A DNA stretch of 64,000 nt from Planctellipticum variicoloris. GTDB taxonomy: Bacteria > Planctomycetota > Planctomycetia > Planctomycetales > Planctomycetaceae. Of the stretch, positions 36,099 to 45,702 are shown one piece after another. Below the pieces are notes generated by a model. That model did no database searches and had not been told where the DNA came from. It worked only from the letters and a program-made list of their open reading frames with translations. Made by a program: the position numbers and the translations under genes. The stretch is from contig NZ_CP130886.1 in NCBI RefSeq assembly GCF_030622045.1, positions 5,836,001-5,900,000 of the forward strand, written 5' to 3'. Numbering within the stretch: position 1 is the first letter of the stretch; every line of letters starts with the position of its first letter.

Positions 36099-36419
36099 TC
36101 ACCCCCCCAGCGGTCGATTCCACAGAGAGAGATGCACGACCAGGGACATCGCCCAGCCGAGGATGAAGACGATTGGCAGTTGGCAGAGGATCTGAATTCG
36201 CCGCGGAGGTGGCTGGCCGTCGGCCGGCGTCGGACTGACTTCGGCGAAGGCTTCCCGGGCGGCGATCCACCACTGGATGGTGATGACCAGCCCGATCGCC
36301 GAGACGGCGGCACGATGGAAGTTGGTGTCGGCCGTTCCCAGTGCCGCCACGAGAAATGTGCTCGGGATCAGAAAGATTTCGGAGATCTTGATGAGATCCG
36401 GCGTGGGGGTGCTGCGCAT
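36099..36419 (-). CDS. Small membrane protein of unknown function
   Basis: 106 residues from ATG 36419. Hydrophobic segments are IFLIPSTFLVAALG, AAVSAIGLVITIQWWIA and ILCQLPIVFILGWAMSLVVHL, with a Pro-rich polar loop between the second and third. The frame upstream stays protein-like (RNETLATVRSDQEHDKVHAAM) but has no usual start before a stop, so the true N-terminus is uncertain. The opposite strand has a longer open frame of low-complexity sequence, which I reject. Confidence 0.55.
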   Translation of the reverse strand: MRSTPTPDLIKISEIFLIPSTFLVAALGTADTNFHRAAVSAIGLVITIQWWIAAREAFAEVSPTPADGQPPPRRIQILCQLPIVFILGWAMSLVVHLSLWNRPLGG

Positions 36420-36719
36420 CGCGGCGTGAACCTTGTCGTGCTCTTGATCGGAACGAACTGTCGCCAGAGTTTCATTGCGTCGCGATCATCGGACGGTCAA
36501 GGATTCGGGTCAAGCGTTTGTGCGCGGCGAGAGCCACACGTTCCTCCGGCCGGGCGCGCCCGGCCCGACGATCGCTCCTCCTGCGTTCCGTTCCGAGTCT
36601 CAGCGCGAAATCTCCCTTCTCGTCGAGATGCGATTGCTCGTCGCCGGATACGCTCGTCACTGATCCGCTCGGCCGGGTAGACTGGGGAGTGCCTTGCACC
36701 GTCCCCGGAAAGTCCCGGC
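36420..36719. other. Intergenic region
   Basis: About 300 bases separate the small membrane protein (minus) and the VWA protein (plus), so this is a divergent promoter region. No repeat or motif stands out. Confidence 0.3.
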
Positions 36720-39482
36720 ATGCTGGTTCTCGACACTCCCGAACTCCTCCTGGCGGCCGTGCCGCTCGGGCTGGCGTATCGGCGCTGGGGGCGGGCGCGG
36801 GGCGTCACCGGCGGATTGCGGATCGCGCTGATGGCGGTTCTGCTGCTGGCCTGTTGCGGCCCTCGCTGGAACGCCGGGGGGCGCGGGCTGGATGTGATCG
36901 TCGTCGCCGATCGGTCGAAGTCGATGGCCGAGGATGAGCGGCTGCTCGAATTGATCGGCAACCTGGGGCATCAGCGCGGCCAGGAGCATCGGCTGGGCGT
37001 GGTCACTTTCGGGCGCGAAGCCCGCATTGAGCAGGTGCTGTCGAACCAGGCCGAGCTGACCGAGTTCACTCGAGAAATTGCTCCCGACGGCAGCGATCTC
37101 GAACAGGCGCTGCAGTCGGCGCTGACGCTTGTCGATCCCCGCCGCCCGGCCCGCATCCTCGTCTTCTCTGACGGCGAAGCCAACGGCAGCGATCCCGGGA
37201 CGGCCGCGCGGCGGGCGCGGGAACTGGAGGTGCCGATCGACTATCGCCTGTTCGAGCGACGCCACGCCGGCGACATCGCCGTGGACACGGTCGATCTGCC
37301 GGCGGCCGTCGCGCCGGGAGAACCTTTCCAGTTCTCGGTCTGGATCGATGCGGACAATCCCGTGGAAGCCACAATCGCTGTCCTGCGGGAAGGTCAGGAG
37401 ATCGCGCGGCAGCAGCAGGCGCTGCGGATCGGGCGGAATCGGGTTCTTTTCCGCGACGTGCTCGACGACGGCGGTTTCTATCACTACGAAGCCCGGGTCG
37501 AAACCGCCGCGGATCCTGTCCCGGAGAATAACCGCGGCATCGGCATCGTGCGCGTCGAAGCCGGCCCCCGGCTGCTGATCCTGACGACCGACGATCGGCG
37601 GGAATCGCGTCTGGTTCAATTGCTCCGGGAGGCGGGCTTGTCCGTCGATGCTGCCGTTGCCGGAGATCTTCCCCTGACGCAGGACGCGTTGGATCCGTAC
37701 CGGGCGGTGCTGATCGAAAACGTCCCCGCCAGTCGGTTCGGCCGTCTGAAGCTCGAACGCCTGGCGCAGTTCGTCGAAGATCTCGGCGGCGGCCTGCTGC
37801 TGACCGGCGGCGAACGCAGCTTTGGTTCGGGGGGATACTTCAAGAGCCCGATCGACCCGGTCCTGCCCGTGTCGCTGGAACTGCAGGATCGGCACCGCAA
37901 ATCGCGAGTGGCGCTGGCGGTCGCACTCGACCGCTCAGGAAGCATGCGCGTCCCCGTCGGCGCCAACCGAACCAAGATGGATCTGGCCGATCTGGGAACC
38001 GCCGAATCGGTCCGGCTGCTGTCGGCAGGCGACAGCGTGGCGATCCTCGCCGTCGACACCGCCGCGGAAGTGATTCAGCCGCTGACGGATGTGAATGATC
38101 CCGAAGAAATTGCCCAGCGGGCCATGTCAATCGTCAGCAGCGGCGGCGGCATCTTCGTCTATGAAGCGCTGGAAGCCGCCGGCCAGGAGCTGGCCAGGGC
38201 GGTGCAGGGGACAAAGCACATCCTGCTGTTCGCCGATGCCGCCGATGCAAAGAACCCGGGGGGCTATGAAAAACTGCTGGAATCGTTCGCCACTCAGGGC
38301 ATCACCGTCAGCGTGATCGGCCTGGGGAGCGAGAACGACGGTGATGCGGAGCTCCTGAAAGACATCGCCCGGCGCGGCGGGGGACGGATTCACTTTTCGA
38401 CGGACGCCGAAGAATTGCCGCGACTGTTCGCCGACGACACGCTGGCGGTGGCCCGGACGAGTTTCATCCGCAAGGACCCCGCGACCCAGCCCGACGGGAT
38501 TCCCGCCGCAAGTCTCCCTGAAGGACGGCTGCTGGGGACACTTGGCGAAGGGACGTTTCCCCATGCGGACGGTTACAACCTGAGCGTGCTCCGTCCCGGT
38601 GCGACCCAGGCGGTGGTCTCGCGCGATGAGTACAAAGCGCCCTGGTCGGCATTCTGGTATCGCGGCATCGGCCGCGCGGCCGCGATCACGTTTGAAGTCG
38701 ATGGCGCCAGTTCCGGCGAGTTCGGTCGCTGGAAGCAACGGGACGAGTTTCTGCAGGCCCATGCCCGCTGGCTGCTGGGGGCTGACGACGCGACGGGGAT
38801 CTACGTGCGAGCCGAACGGAACGGTCAGGAAGGGCTCGTCACCATCGAAATCGACCCCGAGCGAGCCACTGGGGAGCTGCGGCTGCAGATCGTGCCGCCC
38901 GGCGCCGGCCGCGTCACGCCGCTGGAGCCGACGCTGGTCTGGACGGGGCCGCAATCGCTCGAAGCCCGCTTCGTGCTGGAGGAAACCGGCGTTTATCGGA
39001 CCCAGGTCCAGGCGGGGCCGAACGTGCAGGTCCGCGGGCCGGCCCTCACTTTGCCGTATTCCCCCGAGCACGTCTCCCGCCGGGGGAGACCGAGCGGCGA
39101 ACAGACGCTGGAGCAGCTTGCGGAGTTGACCGGCGGCAAACAGCGGATCGACGTTCTCGACACGTTTCTCGAAGTGCCGCGCTTCGGCCATGCAATCTCA
39201 CTGATCCCGCTTCTGCTGGCGGCTTCGATCGTGCTGCTGCTGGTGGAGATCACCGGTCGGCGTCTGCAGCTCTGGGAACGGGAGACCGTGGTGGAAATGC
39301 CCGCCGCGAATGTCCCCGCCGGAGCGACGGCCCGCCGTCGCTCCCGGCGCTGGTGGCGTCGCGAGACGCTTGTCCCCGCCGAGCCCGCGGCTCCTGGGGG
39401 GGCGGAGTTCGGCATGGTGCTGCGCAAGTCGTCGGAAGTCTTTGCCGAGGCGAAGGACCGGGCGAAGCGGCGGATGGAGTGA
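36720..39482 (+). CDS. Membrane protein with two von Willebrand factor A domains
   Basis: 920 residues. N-terminal hydrophobic segments (LLLAAVPLGLAYRRW; LRIALMAVLLLACC) precede the first VWA domain, with a metal site DVIVVADRSKSMAED near residue 60. A second VWA domain near residue 395 has VALAVALDRSGSMRV. Between them is an Ig-like region, and a glutamine-amidotransferase-like fold (GGGLLLTGGERSFGSGGYFKS) precedes the second VWA. A late membrane segment, AISLIPLLLAASIVLLLVEITG (about 825-845), is followed by a basic cytoplasmic tail. The layout resembles BatA/BatB-like or YegL-like surface proteins; it probably binds other proteins at the membrane. Precise function unknown. Confidence 0.85.
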   Translation: MLVLDTPELLLAAVPLGLAYRRWGRARGVTGGLRIALMAVLLLACCGPRWNAGGRGLDVIVVADRSKSMAEDERLLELIGNLGHQRGQEHRLGVVTFGREARIEQVLSNQAELTEFTREIAPDGSDLEQALQSALTLVDPRRPARILVFSDGEANGSDPGTAARRARELEVPIDYRLFERRHAGDIAVDTVDLPAAVAPGEPFQFSVWIDADNPVEATIAVLREGQEIARQQQALRIGRNRVLFRDVLDDGGFYHYEARVETAADPVPENNRGIGIVRVEAGPRLLILTTDDRRESRLVQLLREAGLSVDAAVAGDLPLTQDALDPYRAVLIENVPASRFGRLKLERLAQFVEDLGGGLLLTGGERSFGSGGYFKSPIDPVLPVSLELQDRHRKSRVALAVALDRSGSMRVPVGANRTKMDLADLGTAESVRLLSAGDSVAILAVDTAAEVIQPLTDVNDPEEIAQRAMSIVSSGGGIFVYEALEAAGQELARAVQGTKHILLFADAADAKNPGGYEKLLESFATQGITVSVIGLGSENDGDAELLKDIARRGGGRIHFSTDAEELPRLFADDTLAVARTSFIRKDPATQPDGIPAASLPEGRLLGTLGEGTFPHADGYNLSVLRPGATQAVVSRDEYKAPWSAFWYRGIGRAAAITFEVDGASSGEFGRWKQRDEFLQAHARWLLGADDATGIYVRAERNGQEGLVTIEIDPERATGELRLQIVPPGAGRVTPLEPTLVWTGPQSLEARFVLEETGVYRTQVQAGPNVQVRGPALTLPYSPEHVSRRGRPSGEQTLEQLAELTGGKQRIDVLDTFLEVPRFGHAISLIPLLLAASIVLLLVEITGRRLQLWERETVVEMPAANVPAGATARRRSRRWWRRETLVPAEPAAPGGAEFGMVLRKSSEVFAEAKDRAKRRME

Positions 39483-39583
39483 CGCGGGGCCGTCGTCTTG
39501 CAAAATCGACGCTGAACCGGAAGACTGGCGCACGTCATTGTTGACGAAACACGGAATCTCACTGGCGATCGAATTCCAAAAGG

Positions 39584-40189
39584 ATGGATAGCATGACTGC
39601 GTTGCTGCGTGGCGGAATCTCCGCACTGTGTCTGGGACTGTTGATCGGATGCGGTCCGACCGCCGAATACAAAACGAACGAGCAGCTCAAGACCGAACGA
39701 GGCGACGATCACGACCACGACGATCATGGTCATGGCGCCGCCGGTCCCCACGGCGGTTCGCTCGTCGAGCTGGGCGAGGAGGAGTATCACGCCGAGGTGG
39801 TCGTCGACGAGAAGACCCACAGCCTCGTGGTCTACCTGCTGGGCAAGGACGCGAAGACGGCCAGCCCGATTGCGGCGACCGAAGTCACCGTCGGCCTGGG
39901 GGGGGACAAATCCGCCACGCTGAAGGCGGCGCCGCTGGAAGGTGAAGGAGAAGGGAAAGCCTCGAAGTTCGAGCTGGCCGACGAGAAAGTCGTGCACGAT
40001 CTGCTCGACGCCGGCTTCCTGCACGGCAGCTTGAAAGTGCAGATCGGCGAGAAGGCCTACGAAGGCCATATCGACGCTCACTTCGACCACGATCATGACG
40101 ACCACAAGGACGAGAAGCCCGCCGCCGACAAGCCGGCTGGTGAAGCTCCGGCAAGCGAAACTCCGGCCGACGGCGCCAAGCCGGAATAG
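39584..40189 (+). CDS. His-rich lipoprotein, probable metal-binding
   Basis: 201 residues. A lipoprotein signal ends LGLLIGC, so Cys23 is the likely lipidation site. Two His/Asp clusters, DDHDHDDHGHG (near 41-51) and HFDHDHDDHKD (near 168-178), suggest binding of Zn, Ni, Cu or Co. The middle is a beta-rich domain (YHAEVVVDEKTHSLVVYLLGKDAKTA). The C-terminus is low complexity (Pro/Ala/Glu). ATG 39593 is a possible later start. It ends 36 bases before a strong terminator. Confidence 0.8.
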   Translation: MDSMTALLRGGISALCLGLLIGCGPTAEYKTNEQLKTERGDDHDHDDHGHGAAGPHGGSLVELGEEEYHAEVVVDEKTHSLVVYLLGKDAKTASPIAATEVTVGLGGDKSATLKAAPLEGEGEGKASKFELADEKVVHDLLDAGFLHGSLKVQIGEKAYEGHIDAHFDHDHDDHKDEKPAADKPAGEAPASETPADGAKPE

Positions 40190-40225
40190 GTACAGCGGTC
40201 TGCATTCGTTGCGAGCGGCGATTCG

Positions 40226-40267
40226 AACGAGGGGGAGCGTTGTGAAACGCTCCCCCTCGTTTCATTT
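40226..40267 (+). terminator. Rho-independent terminator after the lipoprotein gene
   Basis: A 16-bp perfect stem (aacgagggggagcgtt with its complement), loop gtga, followed by TTCATTT. Confidence 0.85.
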
Positions 40268-40396
40268 CCCGATCGCCCCGTTTCACGCCGAGTCGGTCTG
40301 GCTGAGAAATGGGGCAGGCTCTATAACCCGGCGGTGACAGCGGCGCCCGGGATCGCGACCGCTGCCTCCACGAGGCCCCATTCGGGAGAGCCGCGC

Positions 40397-41809
40397 ATGG
40401 CGGTGTCGGGCTCTTTAACGCGCGGAATCGTCGCCGCAGGGATCGGCGTTGCCGCGGCCGGCGGCTATGCCTGGAACGAGCACGCCGCCTTCCACCGGCA
40501 GGGCAACGTGGTCATCCTCCACGACGATCAGGAGGGGGGGAGCGGCGCCAGTCCGCTGACCGTGCACGACTCCCCTCGCATCGGCGTCCCGATGGCCAGT
40601 CCTCCCGCAGCAGCGTTTGAAGCGCCTGTCCCCGAACCCGAAATGTCCGGCGCAGAGCCGCCGGAGTCAGCGGAAGCGCTGCCGCAGACGGTTGAGGCCG
40701 TCCCGGAAATCGCGATGCTCAGCCCCGGCGTCGTCGACAGTCCTCCTGCGCCTCCCCGGCGCGCGCTGCCGCCGGGGGTCGCTGTCGGACCGCCGGTCCG
40801 CACGTCGGCGATTCCCGACAAAGGGTTCACGCGCGAAATCGTCTACTTTGCCACGGACCGCGAACGGAACGAGCGGGCAAGATCGGCAAAGGACATGTTC
40901 ACCACGAGGCGGGGACGCCTGGAGTACGGCGTCTGCGAAGTCAGCGTGCCGGATACCCACGAGCGGGGCGAGATCGAAGCCAAGAAGTGGTACCAGTGGC
41001 AAGAGGATCCGCGCAAGCATATTCTGATTCTCGAACCGCTCAGGCTCCTCGATCAGAATGCGTTCGTCCGCGAAGTCAAAGGCCGGGTCGGCAAGGGGAG
41101 CGACCGGCAGGTGCTGGTTTTCATACACGGCTATAATGTGCCGTTCGAGTCCGCCCTGCAGCGGACGGCCCAGCTCGCGCATGATCTCGAATTCCCCGGC
41201 GCCGCGATCTGCTATTCCTGGCCCTCGGGCAACGGCGGCAACTACGCCACGGACTGGACCAACGCCGAGTGGACCACGCCGCACTGCGTCGAATTCCTGG
41301 AACTGGTCGCGACTCGTCTCGGCGCCACCAAGGTCGACCTGGTGGCCCACAGCATGGGAAGCCGCGTGCTGACCAGCTCGCTCCGGGAGGCCGCAATCCG
41401 CTGGGGCTCGCTCAGCGATCGACCGCTGTTCCACCAGGTGGTCCTGGCCGCGCCGGATCTGGATGCCGAGATCTTCCGCACGCAGATCGCGCCCGCCATC
41501 CGCCGGACCGGACAGCGGCTGACGGTTTACACGTCGACGCGCGACAAGGCGCTGCAGGTTTCGGCGACGGTCAACGGCTACGCCCGCCTCGGCAGCGGCG
41601 GTTCCACGCTGGCTCTGTTTCGCGATCTGCCGTGGCTGGAGTGCGTCGATGCGACGGCCCTGCTGGACGACTCCTGGCTCGGGCTGCGGCATTCGTACTA
41701 CGGCGACAGCCCGCAGTTGATCCAGGATCTCCGTCAGGTCCTCAACGGTCTCAATGCGCCCGCCCGCGGTCTGGCCCACACTCCGGATGGCAGCTATGTC
41801 GTCCGCTGA
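40397..41809 (+). CDS. Alpha/beta hydrolase of the DUF900 type
   Basis: 470 residues from ATG 40397 (GTG 40334 would add 21). An N-terminal hydrophobic segment (GIVAAGIGVAAAGGYAW) suggests a membrane anchor. A Pro-rich linker is followed by the DUF900 domain from about residue 145: EIVYFATDRERNE, VLVFIHGYNVPFESALQRTAQL, AICYSWPSGNGGNYATDW and LVAHSMGSRVL with the nucleophile serine in HSMGS. The hydrolase substrate is unknown. The 3' end overlaps the start of the MurJ gene by 14 bases, so the two are probably expressed together. Confidence 0.85.
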   Translation: MAVSGSLTRGIVAAGIGVAAAGGYAWNEHAAFHRQGNVVILHDDQEGGSGASPLTVHDSPRIGVPMASPPAAAFEAPVPEPEMSGAEPPESAEALPQTVEAVPEIAMLSPGVVDSPPAPPRRALPPGVAVGPPVRTSAIPDKGFTREIVYFATDRERNERARSAKDMFTTRRGRLEYGVCEVSVPDTHERGEIEAKKWYQWQEDPRKHILILEPLRLLDQNAFVREVKGRVGKGSDRQVLVFIHGYNVPFESALQRTAQLAHDLEFPGAAICYSWPSGNGGNYATDWTNAEWTTPHCVEFLELVATRLGATKVDLVAHSMGSRVLTSSLREAAIRWGSLSDRPLFHQVVLAAPDLDAEIFRTQIAPAIRRTGQRLTVYTSTRDKALQVSATVNGYARLGSGGSTLALFRDLPWLECVDATALLDDSWLGLRHSYYGDSPQLIQDLRQVLNGLNAPARGLAHTPDGSYVVR

Positions 41810-43481
41810 GCCCGGCCAGCCGTCCGCCGGAGCTTCGCTGAGAACCGTTGCCGGAAACGTCCGGCTGGTCAGTCTCTGCACGATGCTCAGCCGCATTCTC
41901 GGGCTGATTCGCGACGCCGCCATGGCCGCCACGTTCGGCGCCGGTCCGCTGCTCGACGCGTTTACGGTCGCATTCCGCCTGCCGAATCTCGCCCGCGTGC
42001 TGCTGGGGGAGGGGGCGCTCGCAACCGCGTTTCTGCCGGCATTTACGCGAGAGCTGGACCAGGCTGGTGCGCAGGCCGCCCGACGGCTCGCCACGGCTAC
42101 CGCCGTCGCCCTGATCTTGTTTCTGACGTCCGCGGTTCTCGTGCTCGAAGTCGGACTCGTCGCCTGGAGCTGGTGGCTGCCCCTGAGCACCGAGGCAGAG
42201 TTGCTGCGGAGTTTGATCGGCCTGATGCTGCCCTATGTGGTCATGGTCTGCCTGGCGGCACACCTGAGCGCTGTGCTGCAGGGACTCGGTCGCTTCGGCT
42301 GGCCCGCGCTGCTGCCGGTGATTTTCAATCTGGGCTGGCTGGCGGGACTGGTCTGCTTCGTCCCGTGGTGGACCGACCCCACCTCCCGCGTGCAGGCGAT
42401 GGCGGTGTGCGTCCTGGCGGCCGGGTTGATCCAGGTCTGGTGCCCGATCTGGGTGCTGTCCCGCGCGGGCTACAGCTTTGATCCGCACTGGCGATCCGCC
42501 TGGCCGCAGGTGGGGGGGATTCTGCGGACCATGACGCCGGTCATCGTCGGCTTGTCGATCACGCAGTTCAACACAGTGATCGACAGCTTCGTCGCCTGGG
42601 GTTTCGCCCGTCCGGAGCTCGGTCCCGACGTGATGCCGCTCCCCGGCTCGCCCCGTTATCCGCTCGCCCCGGGGGCGGCTTCCGCACTCTACTTCGGCCA
42701 ACGACTCTATCAATTTCCACTGGGAGTCTTCGGCGTCGCCCTGGGAACCGTCCTCTACCCCCTCCTGGCGATGCACGCCCAGCGGGGGGAACACGACAAG
42801 TTGCGGGCCGATCTGTCGCTGGGTCTCCGGCTGGTGGCGGCGATCGGCATCCCGGCCTCGGCGGGGCTGATGCTGATTTCGCGACCGATCGCTGGACTCT
42901 GCTTTCAGTATGGCCGGTTCGATGCCGACGATGCGCACCAGACTGGATTGATGATCTTCGCGTACGGTTCGGCGGTCTGGGCCTATTGCGGACTCCTGAT
43001 TCTCAATCGGGGCTTTTATGCCGTGGGAGACCGCATCACTCCGCTGAAGATCGGCCTGGCCGGCGTCGCGCTGAATCTGATCGGCAACCTGACGCTGATC
43101 TGGTGGCTGCACGAGCAGGGGCTGGCCTTTTCTACGGCGGGCGTGGCGATGCTGCAGTGCCTGCTCAACGGGTGGGTGATCCAGTTCCGAGTCGGCCAAC
43201 TGCAGTGGGTGGCGATCGGCCGCTGCGTCCTGAAGACGCTGGCGGCGACCGTGGTGCTGGCGGCCGTCTGCCTCGCCACGGAGCAACTGCTCGAGCGGTA
43301 TCCGTTGCCGCTGGGGCGGCTGTGGAGCGTTTTTCTGCCCGTGAGTCTCGGGAGCGGCGCTTATCTGGGCGCGGCCTGGCTGATCGGTCTTCACGAACCC
43401 TGGCTGCTGTTGCGGCGAGGAAAGTTTTCCGAAGCGGAACCGGCCGGTCCCCCTACGGAACGCTCTGATTCAGCATATTGA
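41796..43481 (+). CDS. murJ: Lipid II flippase MurJ
   Basis: 561 residues, a polytopic membrane protein with the MurJ N-terminus LVSLCTMLSRILGLIRDAAMAATFGAGPLLDAFTVAFRLPNLARVLLGEGALATAFLPAF. About 14 hydrophobic segments follow; LYFGQRLYQFPLGVFGVALGTVLYPLLA is the conserved middle. It moves the peptidoglycan precursor lipid II across the inner membrane. ATG 41796 is chosen; the longer frame from 41754 overlaps more of the DUF900 gene. Its presence fits reports that planctomycetes make peptidoglycan. The 3' end overlaps the convergent LOG-family gene by 29 bases. Confidence 0.92.
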   Translation: MSSAEPGQPSAGASLRTVAGNVRLVSLCTMLSRILGLIRDAAMAATFGAGPLLDAFTVAFRLPNLARVLLGEGALATAFLPAFTRELDQAGAQAARRLATATAVALILFLTSAVLVLEVGLVAWSWWLPLSTEAELLRSLIGLMLPYVVMVCLAAHLSAVLQGLGRFGWPALLPVIFNLGWLAGLVCFVPWWTDPTSRVQAMAVCVLAAGLIQVWCPIWVLSRAGYSFDPHWRSAWPQVGGILRTMTPVIVGLSITQFNTVIDSFVAWGFARPELGPDVMPLPGSPRYPLAPGAASALYFGQRLYQFPLGVFGVALGTVLYPLLAMHAQRGEHDKLRADLSLGLRLVAAIGIPASAGLMLISRPIAGLCFQYGRFDADDAHQTGLMIFAYGSAVWAYCGLLILNRGFYAVGDRITPLKIGLAGVALNLIGNLTLIWWLHEQGLAFSTAGVAMLQCLLNGWVIQFRVGQLQWVAIGRCVLKTLAATVVLAAVCLATEQLLERYPLPLGRLWSVFLPVSLGSGAYLGAAWLIGLHEPWLLLRRGKFSEAEPAGPPTERSDSAY

Positions 43482-44484
43482 CCAGCAGCCTCAGCCGGCC
43501 GACGTCTCGCCGGTTGAAGTGCAGTCGGAGCCGCGGCAGGTTCAGCGTCGCGGGGTTATCCGCTTCGTGAGCGTGCGGATCGACGCGTTCGATCTCGCCC
43601 GACGCCAGGATGTCGCCAAACTCGGCGTTCAGATGCCCCAGCAGCGTGTCGTCGATTTCGTGCTGCAGCCGCAGGACGAGCTTTTCGCGGACGAACCGCA
43701 TGCTGTGGTAGACTTTGTAGAACTGGGTGACTTCCCGGACGGCGGCTTCCACCGAGCTGGCGACGTGGAACAGCGACAGATCGCTGGGCGAAATCAGCCC
43801 GCGGAGCAGCAGGTGTTCTTCGATGAACGTCAGCCAGGTCTTCCAGTAGCTCCCGCCCCGGTGATCGACGAGGACGATCGGGAGGAGGTCGCGCTTTCCG
43901 GTCTGCACCAGCGTCAGCAGCTCGAACAGCTCGTCCATCGTGCCGAAGCCGCCGGGGAACAGGGCGATGGCGTCGACTTCCTTGGCGAACATCAGTTTGC
44001 GGGTGAAGAAGTATCGAAACGTCACCAGTTTCGAGTCGCCCGCGATGACCGGATTGGAGGACTGCTCAAACGGCAGCCGGATATTCAGGCCCATGGAATG
44101 CGGACGCCCGGCGCCTTCGTGAGCGGCTTCCATGATCCCGCCTCCCGCGCCGGTGACGACCATCCAGTCGAGGGCTGCGAACCGGCGCCCGAGTTCGATG
44201 GCCCCTTGATAGTCGGGGTGATCGACCGGAGTCCGGGCTGAACCGAAGACGGTGATCTTCCGGCGATCCCGATACTGGCCATAGATCTTGAAGGCGTACC
44301 GGAGTTCGCGGATCGAACGGGTCATGATCTTGAGATCGCCCGTCGACGCCGGCTCCCGTTCGAGCTTGTCGGCCAATTCGCGAATCTGCTGAATCAGCCC
44401 GGCTCGCGTCTGAGCGTCGTAACTGGCGGCCCACGCCTCTGCGGGAGACGGAGGCATTTCGGGAAACGGCGTCTCGTCGGTCAT
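43453..44484 (-). CDS. LOG-family (TIGR00730-like) protein, cytokinin-type phosphoribohydrolase fold
   Basis: 343 residues. The Rossmann-type core has ITVFGSARTP, VVTGAGGGIMEAAHEGAG and the signature FPGGFGTMDELFELL, which hydrolyses nucleotide 5'-monophosphates to free bases in characterised LOG proteins. N-terminal and C-terminal extensions (about 75 and 90 residues) make it longer than the usual 180-220. Substrate not predictable. Convergent overlap of 29 bases with murJ. Confidence 0.85.
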   Translation of the reverse strand: MTDETPFPEMPPSPAEAWAASYDAQTRAGLIQQIRELADKLEREPASTGDLKIMTRSIRELRYAFKIYGQYRDRRKITVFGSARTPVDHPDYQGAIELGRRFAALDWMVVTGAGGGIMEAAHEGAGRPHSMGLNIRLPFEQSSNPVIAGDSKLVTFRYFFTRKLMFAKEVDAIALFPGGFGTMDELFELLTLVQTGKRDLLPIVLVDHRGGSYWKTWLTFIEEHLLLRGLISPSDLSLFHVASSVEAAVREVTQFYKVYHSMRFVREKLVLRLQHEIDDTLLGHLNAEFGDILASGEIERVDPHAHEADNPATLNLPRLRLHFNRRDVGRLRLLVNMLNQSVP

Positions 44485-44769
44485 GCTGAGCAGTTGCTTT
44501 CGGGGGGGTGAGAATACAAGGAAGTTTTACCGCGGAGACGCGGAGGACGCGGAGGACGCGGAGATCGGAAGAGATGAATGAGGAAAGTGAAAAGTGAGTA
44601 GTGATGAGTGAGTAGTGCAAATTGGAAGAAACGCCGTTGAACCGTGAATTGCTTTTCTCCGTCACTTTGCACTGATCACTACTCAATACTCACTTTTCAC
44701 TCTCCGGATTTCTTCTCCGCGTCTCCGCAGTGAATCCTTCCGGAAACTTCGTCGCTGACTCGGCGATCG
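44485..44769. repeat. Intergenic imperfect inverted-repeat element
   Basis: The outer parts are the CGCGGAGACGCGGAG unit with ACGCGGAGG tandem copies (44529-44565) and its inverted counterpart (44714-44732). Within them, GTGAAAAGTGAGTA (44587-44600) pairs exactly with 44687-44700, and neighbouring AGTAGTGATGAGTGAGTAGTG-like sequence pairs imperfectly. Related TAGTGAGTGGTGA-like junk recurs at 56917-56990, suggesting a dispersed family in this genome. Confidence 0.6.
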
Positions 44770-45258
44770 TTACGCCTCGCCGAGCAGGACCGGACGTTTC
44801 TTCTGCAGGAAGTCCACGTGATGCGGAATGTGGTTTCCGACGCTCTTCAGCAGCTTCAGGATTGAGACCGGGCCGTCCACGCTGTGACGGCCTCGGCGCT
44901 CGAATGCCTCCGCCGGGCGGCTGCGCAGGATTTTCTCGATCTGACCCCGCTGGGTCGCGATCAGCGTCAGTTCTTCCTCCAGATCCCGGTCCAGGTAGGA
45001 CAGACTGGCGGCGAACAGATCCGGGTCTCCGCTCGGCAGCAAAGGTTCGGTCTCTGCCAGAGCCCGCTTGATCCGGTCGGCGTAAATCGTCTCGAAGTCG
45101 GCGATATGGCAGACGACTTCCAGCGGGCTCCAGCGCCCCGGCGGAGCCGGAGTCCGGATCTGCTCGGCCGTCAGGCCTTCCACCGACGCTCGCAGCAGCT
45201 CCGGACCGGCGGCGTAGCGGTCGACCGCCTCACGGATCTCCTCGTTCCAGTCCTGCAT
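44770..45258 (-). CDS. DinB-like (YfiT-like) metal-binding four-helix protein
   Basis: 162 residues. The DinB-superfamily pattern has a conserved His in the second helix (PLEVVCHIADFETIYADRIKRAL) and a pair in the last helix (NHIPHHVDFLQ), which would form a metal site. Members act in thiol-dependent transfer reactions or have unknown roles. Single gene on the minus strand; 63 bases lie between its start and the STAS gene. Confidence 0.85.
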   Translation of the reverse strand: MQDWNEEIREAVDRYAAGPELLRASVEGLTAEQIRTPAPPGRWSPLEVVCHIADFETIYADRIKRALAETEPLLPSGDPDLFAASLSYLDRDLEEELTLIATQRGQIEKILRSRPAEAFERRGRHSVDGPVSILKLLKSVGNHIPHHVDFLQKKRPVLLGEA

Positions 45259-45321
45259 TGTGAACTCCTTCTCAATTCCAGCGCTGTGGCGGCAGCGATC
45301 TCCGGTCCAGCCGACGCTCCA

Positions 45322-45702
45322 TTAAACTTCCGGCGCACCGAGATCTTCCAGCCACTTCAGGGCTTCGGATCGGTTCGCCGCCAGGTGCCAGATCCGGTTA
45401 AAATGGGAAATCTCCAGGATCTCGCGCCCGACGCTGGAGATGTTGCAGAGGACGAGGCATCCGCCGCGCGTCCGTACGTCGTTCCAGAGCATCCGCAGCG
45501 CCTCCAGCATCGTGGAGCCAAAGTAAGCCGCCTGTTCGAGATCGACGATCACGTCGGCGGTCTGCTCGCTCCGGAGCCGCTTCACGACGTCGTCCATCTC
45601 TTCCAGCACCTGGGTGTCCGCCAGGCTGCTGATCGACTCCCGGACGCGCATCATGGCATACGGCTGCGTCTGTTCCAGATCGAGATACTCCGACTGGCTC
45701 AT
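45322..45702 (-). CDS. STAS-domain anti-sigma-factor-antagonist-like protein
   Basis: 126 residues. The STAS fold is visible: ALSSLADTQVLEE-like helix start (SSLADTQVLEEMDDVVKRL), VIVDLEQAAYFGSTMLEALRMLWNDVR with a Ser at the usual phosphorylation position (FGSTML), and a GGCLVLCNISSVGREILE helix. It overlaps the receiver-ATPase gene upstream by 4 bases (ATGA). In partner-switching systems such a protein is phosphorylated by an HATPase of the kind encoded next door. Confidence 0.85.
   Translation of the reverse strand: MSQSEYLDLEQTQPYAMMRVRESISSLADTQVLEEMDDVVKRLRSEQTADVIVDLEQAAYFGSTMLEALRMLWNDVRTRGGCLVLCNISSVGREILEISHFNRIWHLAANRSEALKWLEDLGAPEV

Noticed and set aside
35952-36680. 242-residue plus-strand frame
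   Set aside because: Arg/Asp-rich low-complexity sequence overlapping the more credible small membrane protein on the minus strand.
41751-43394. 547-residue minus-strand frame opposite murJ
   Set aside because: Gln/Arg/His-rich antisense artefact; MurJ is well supported on the plus strand.
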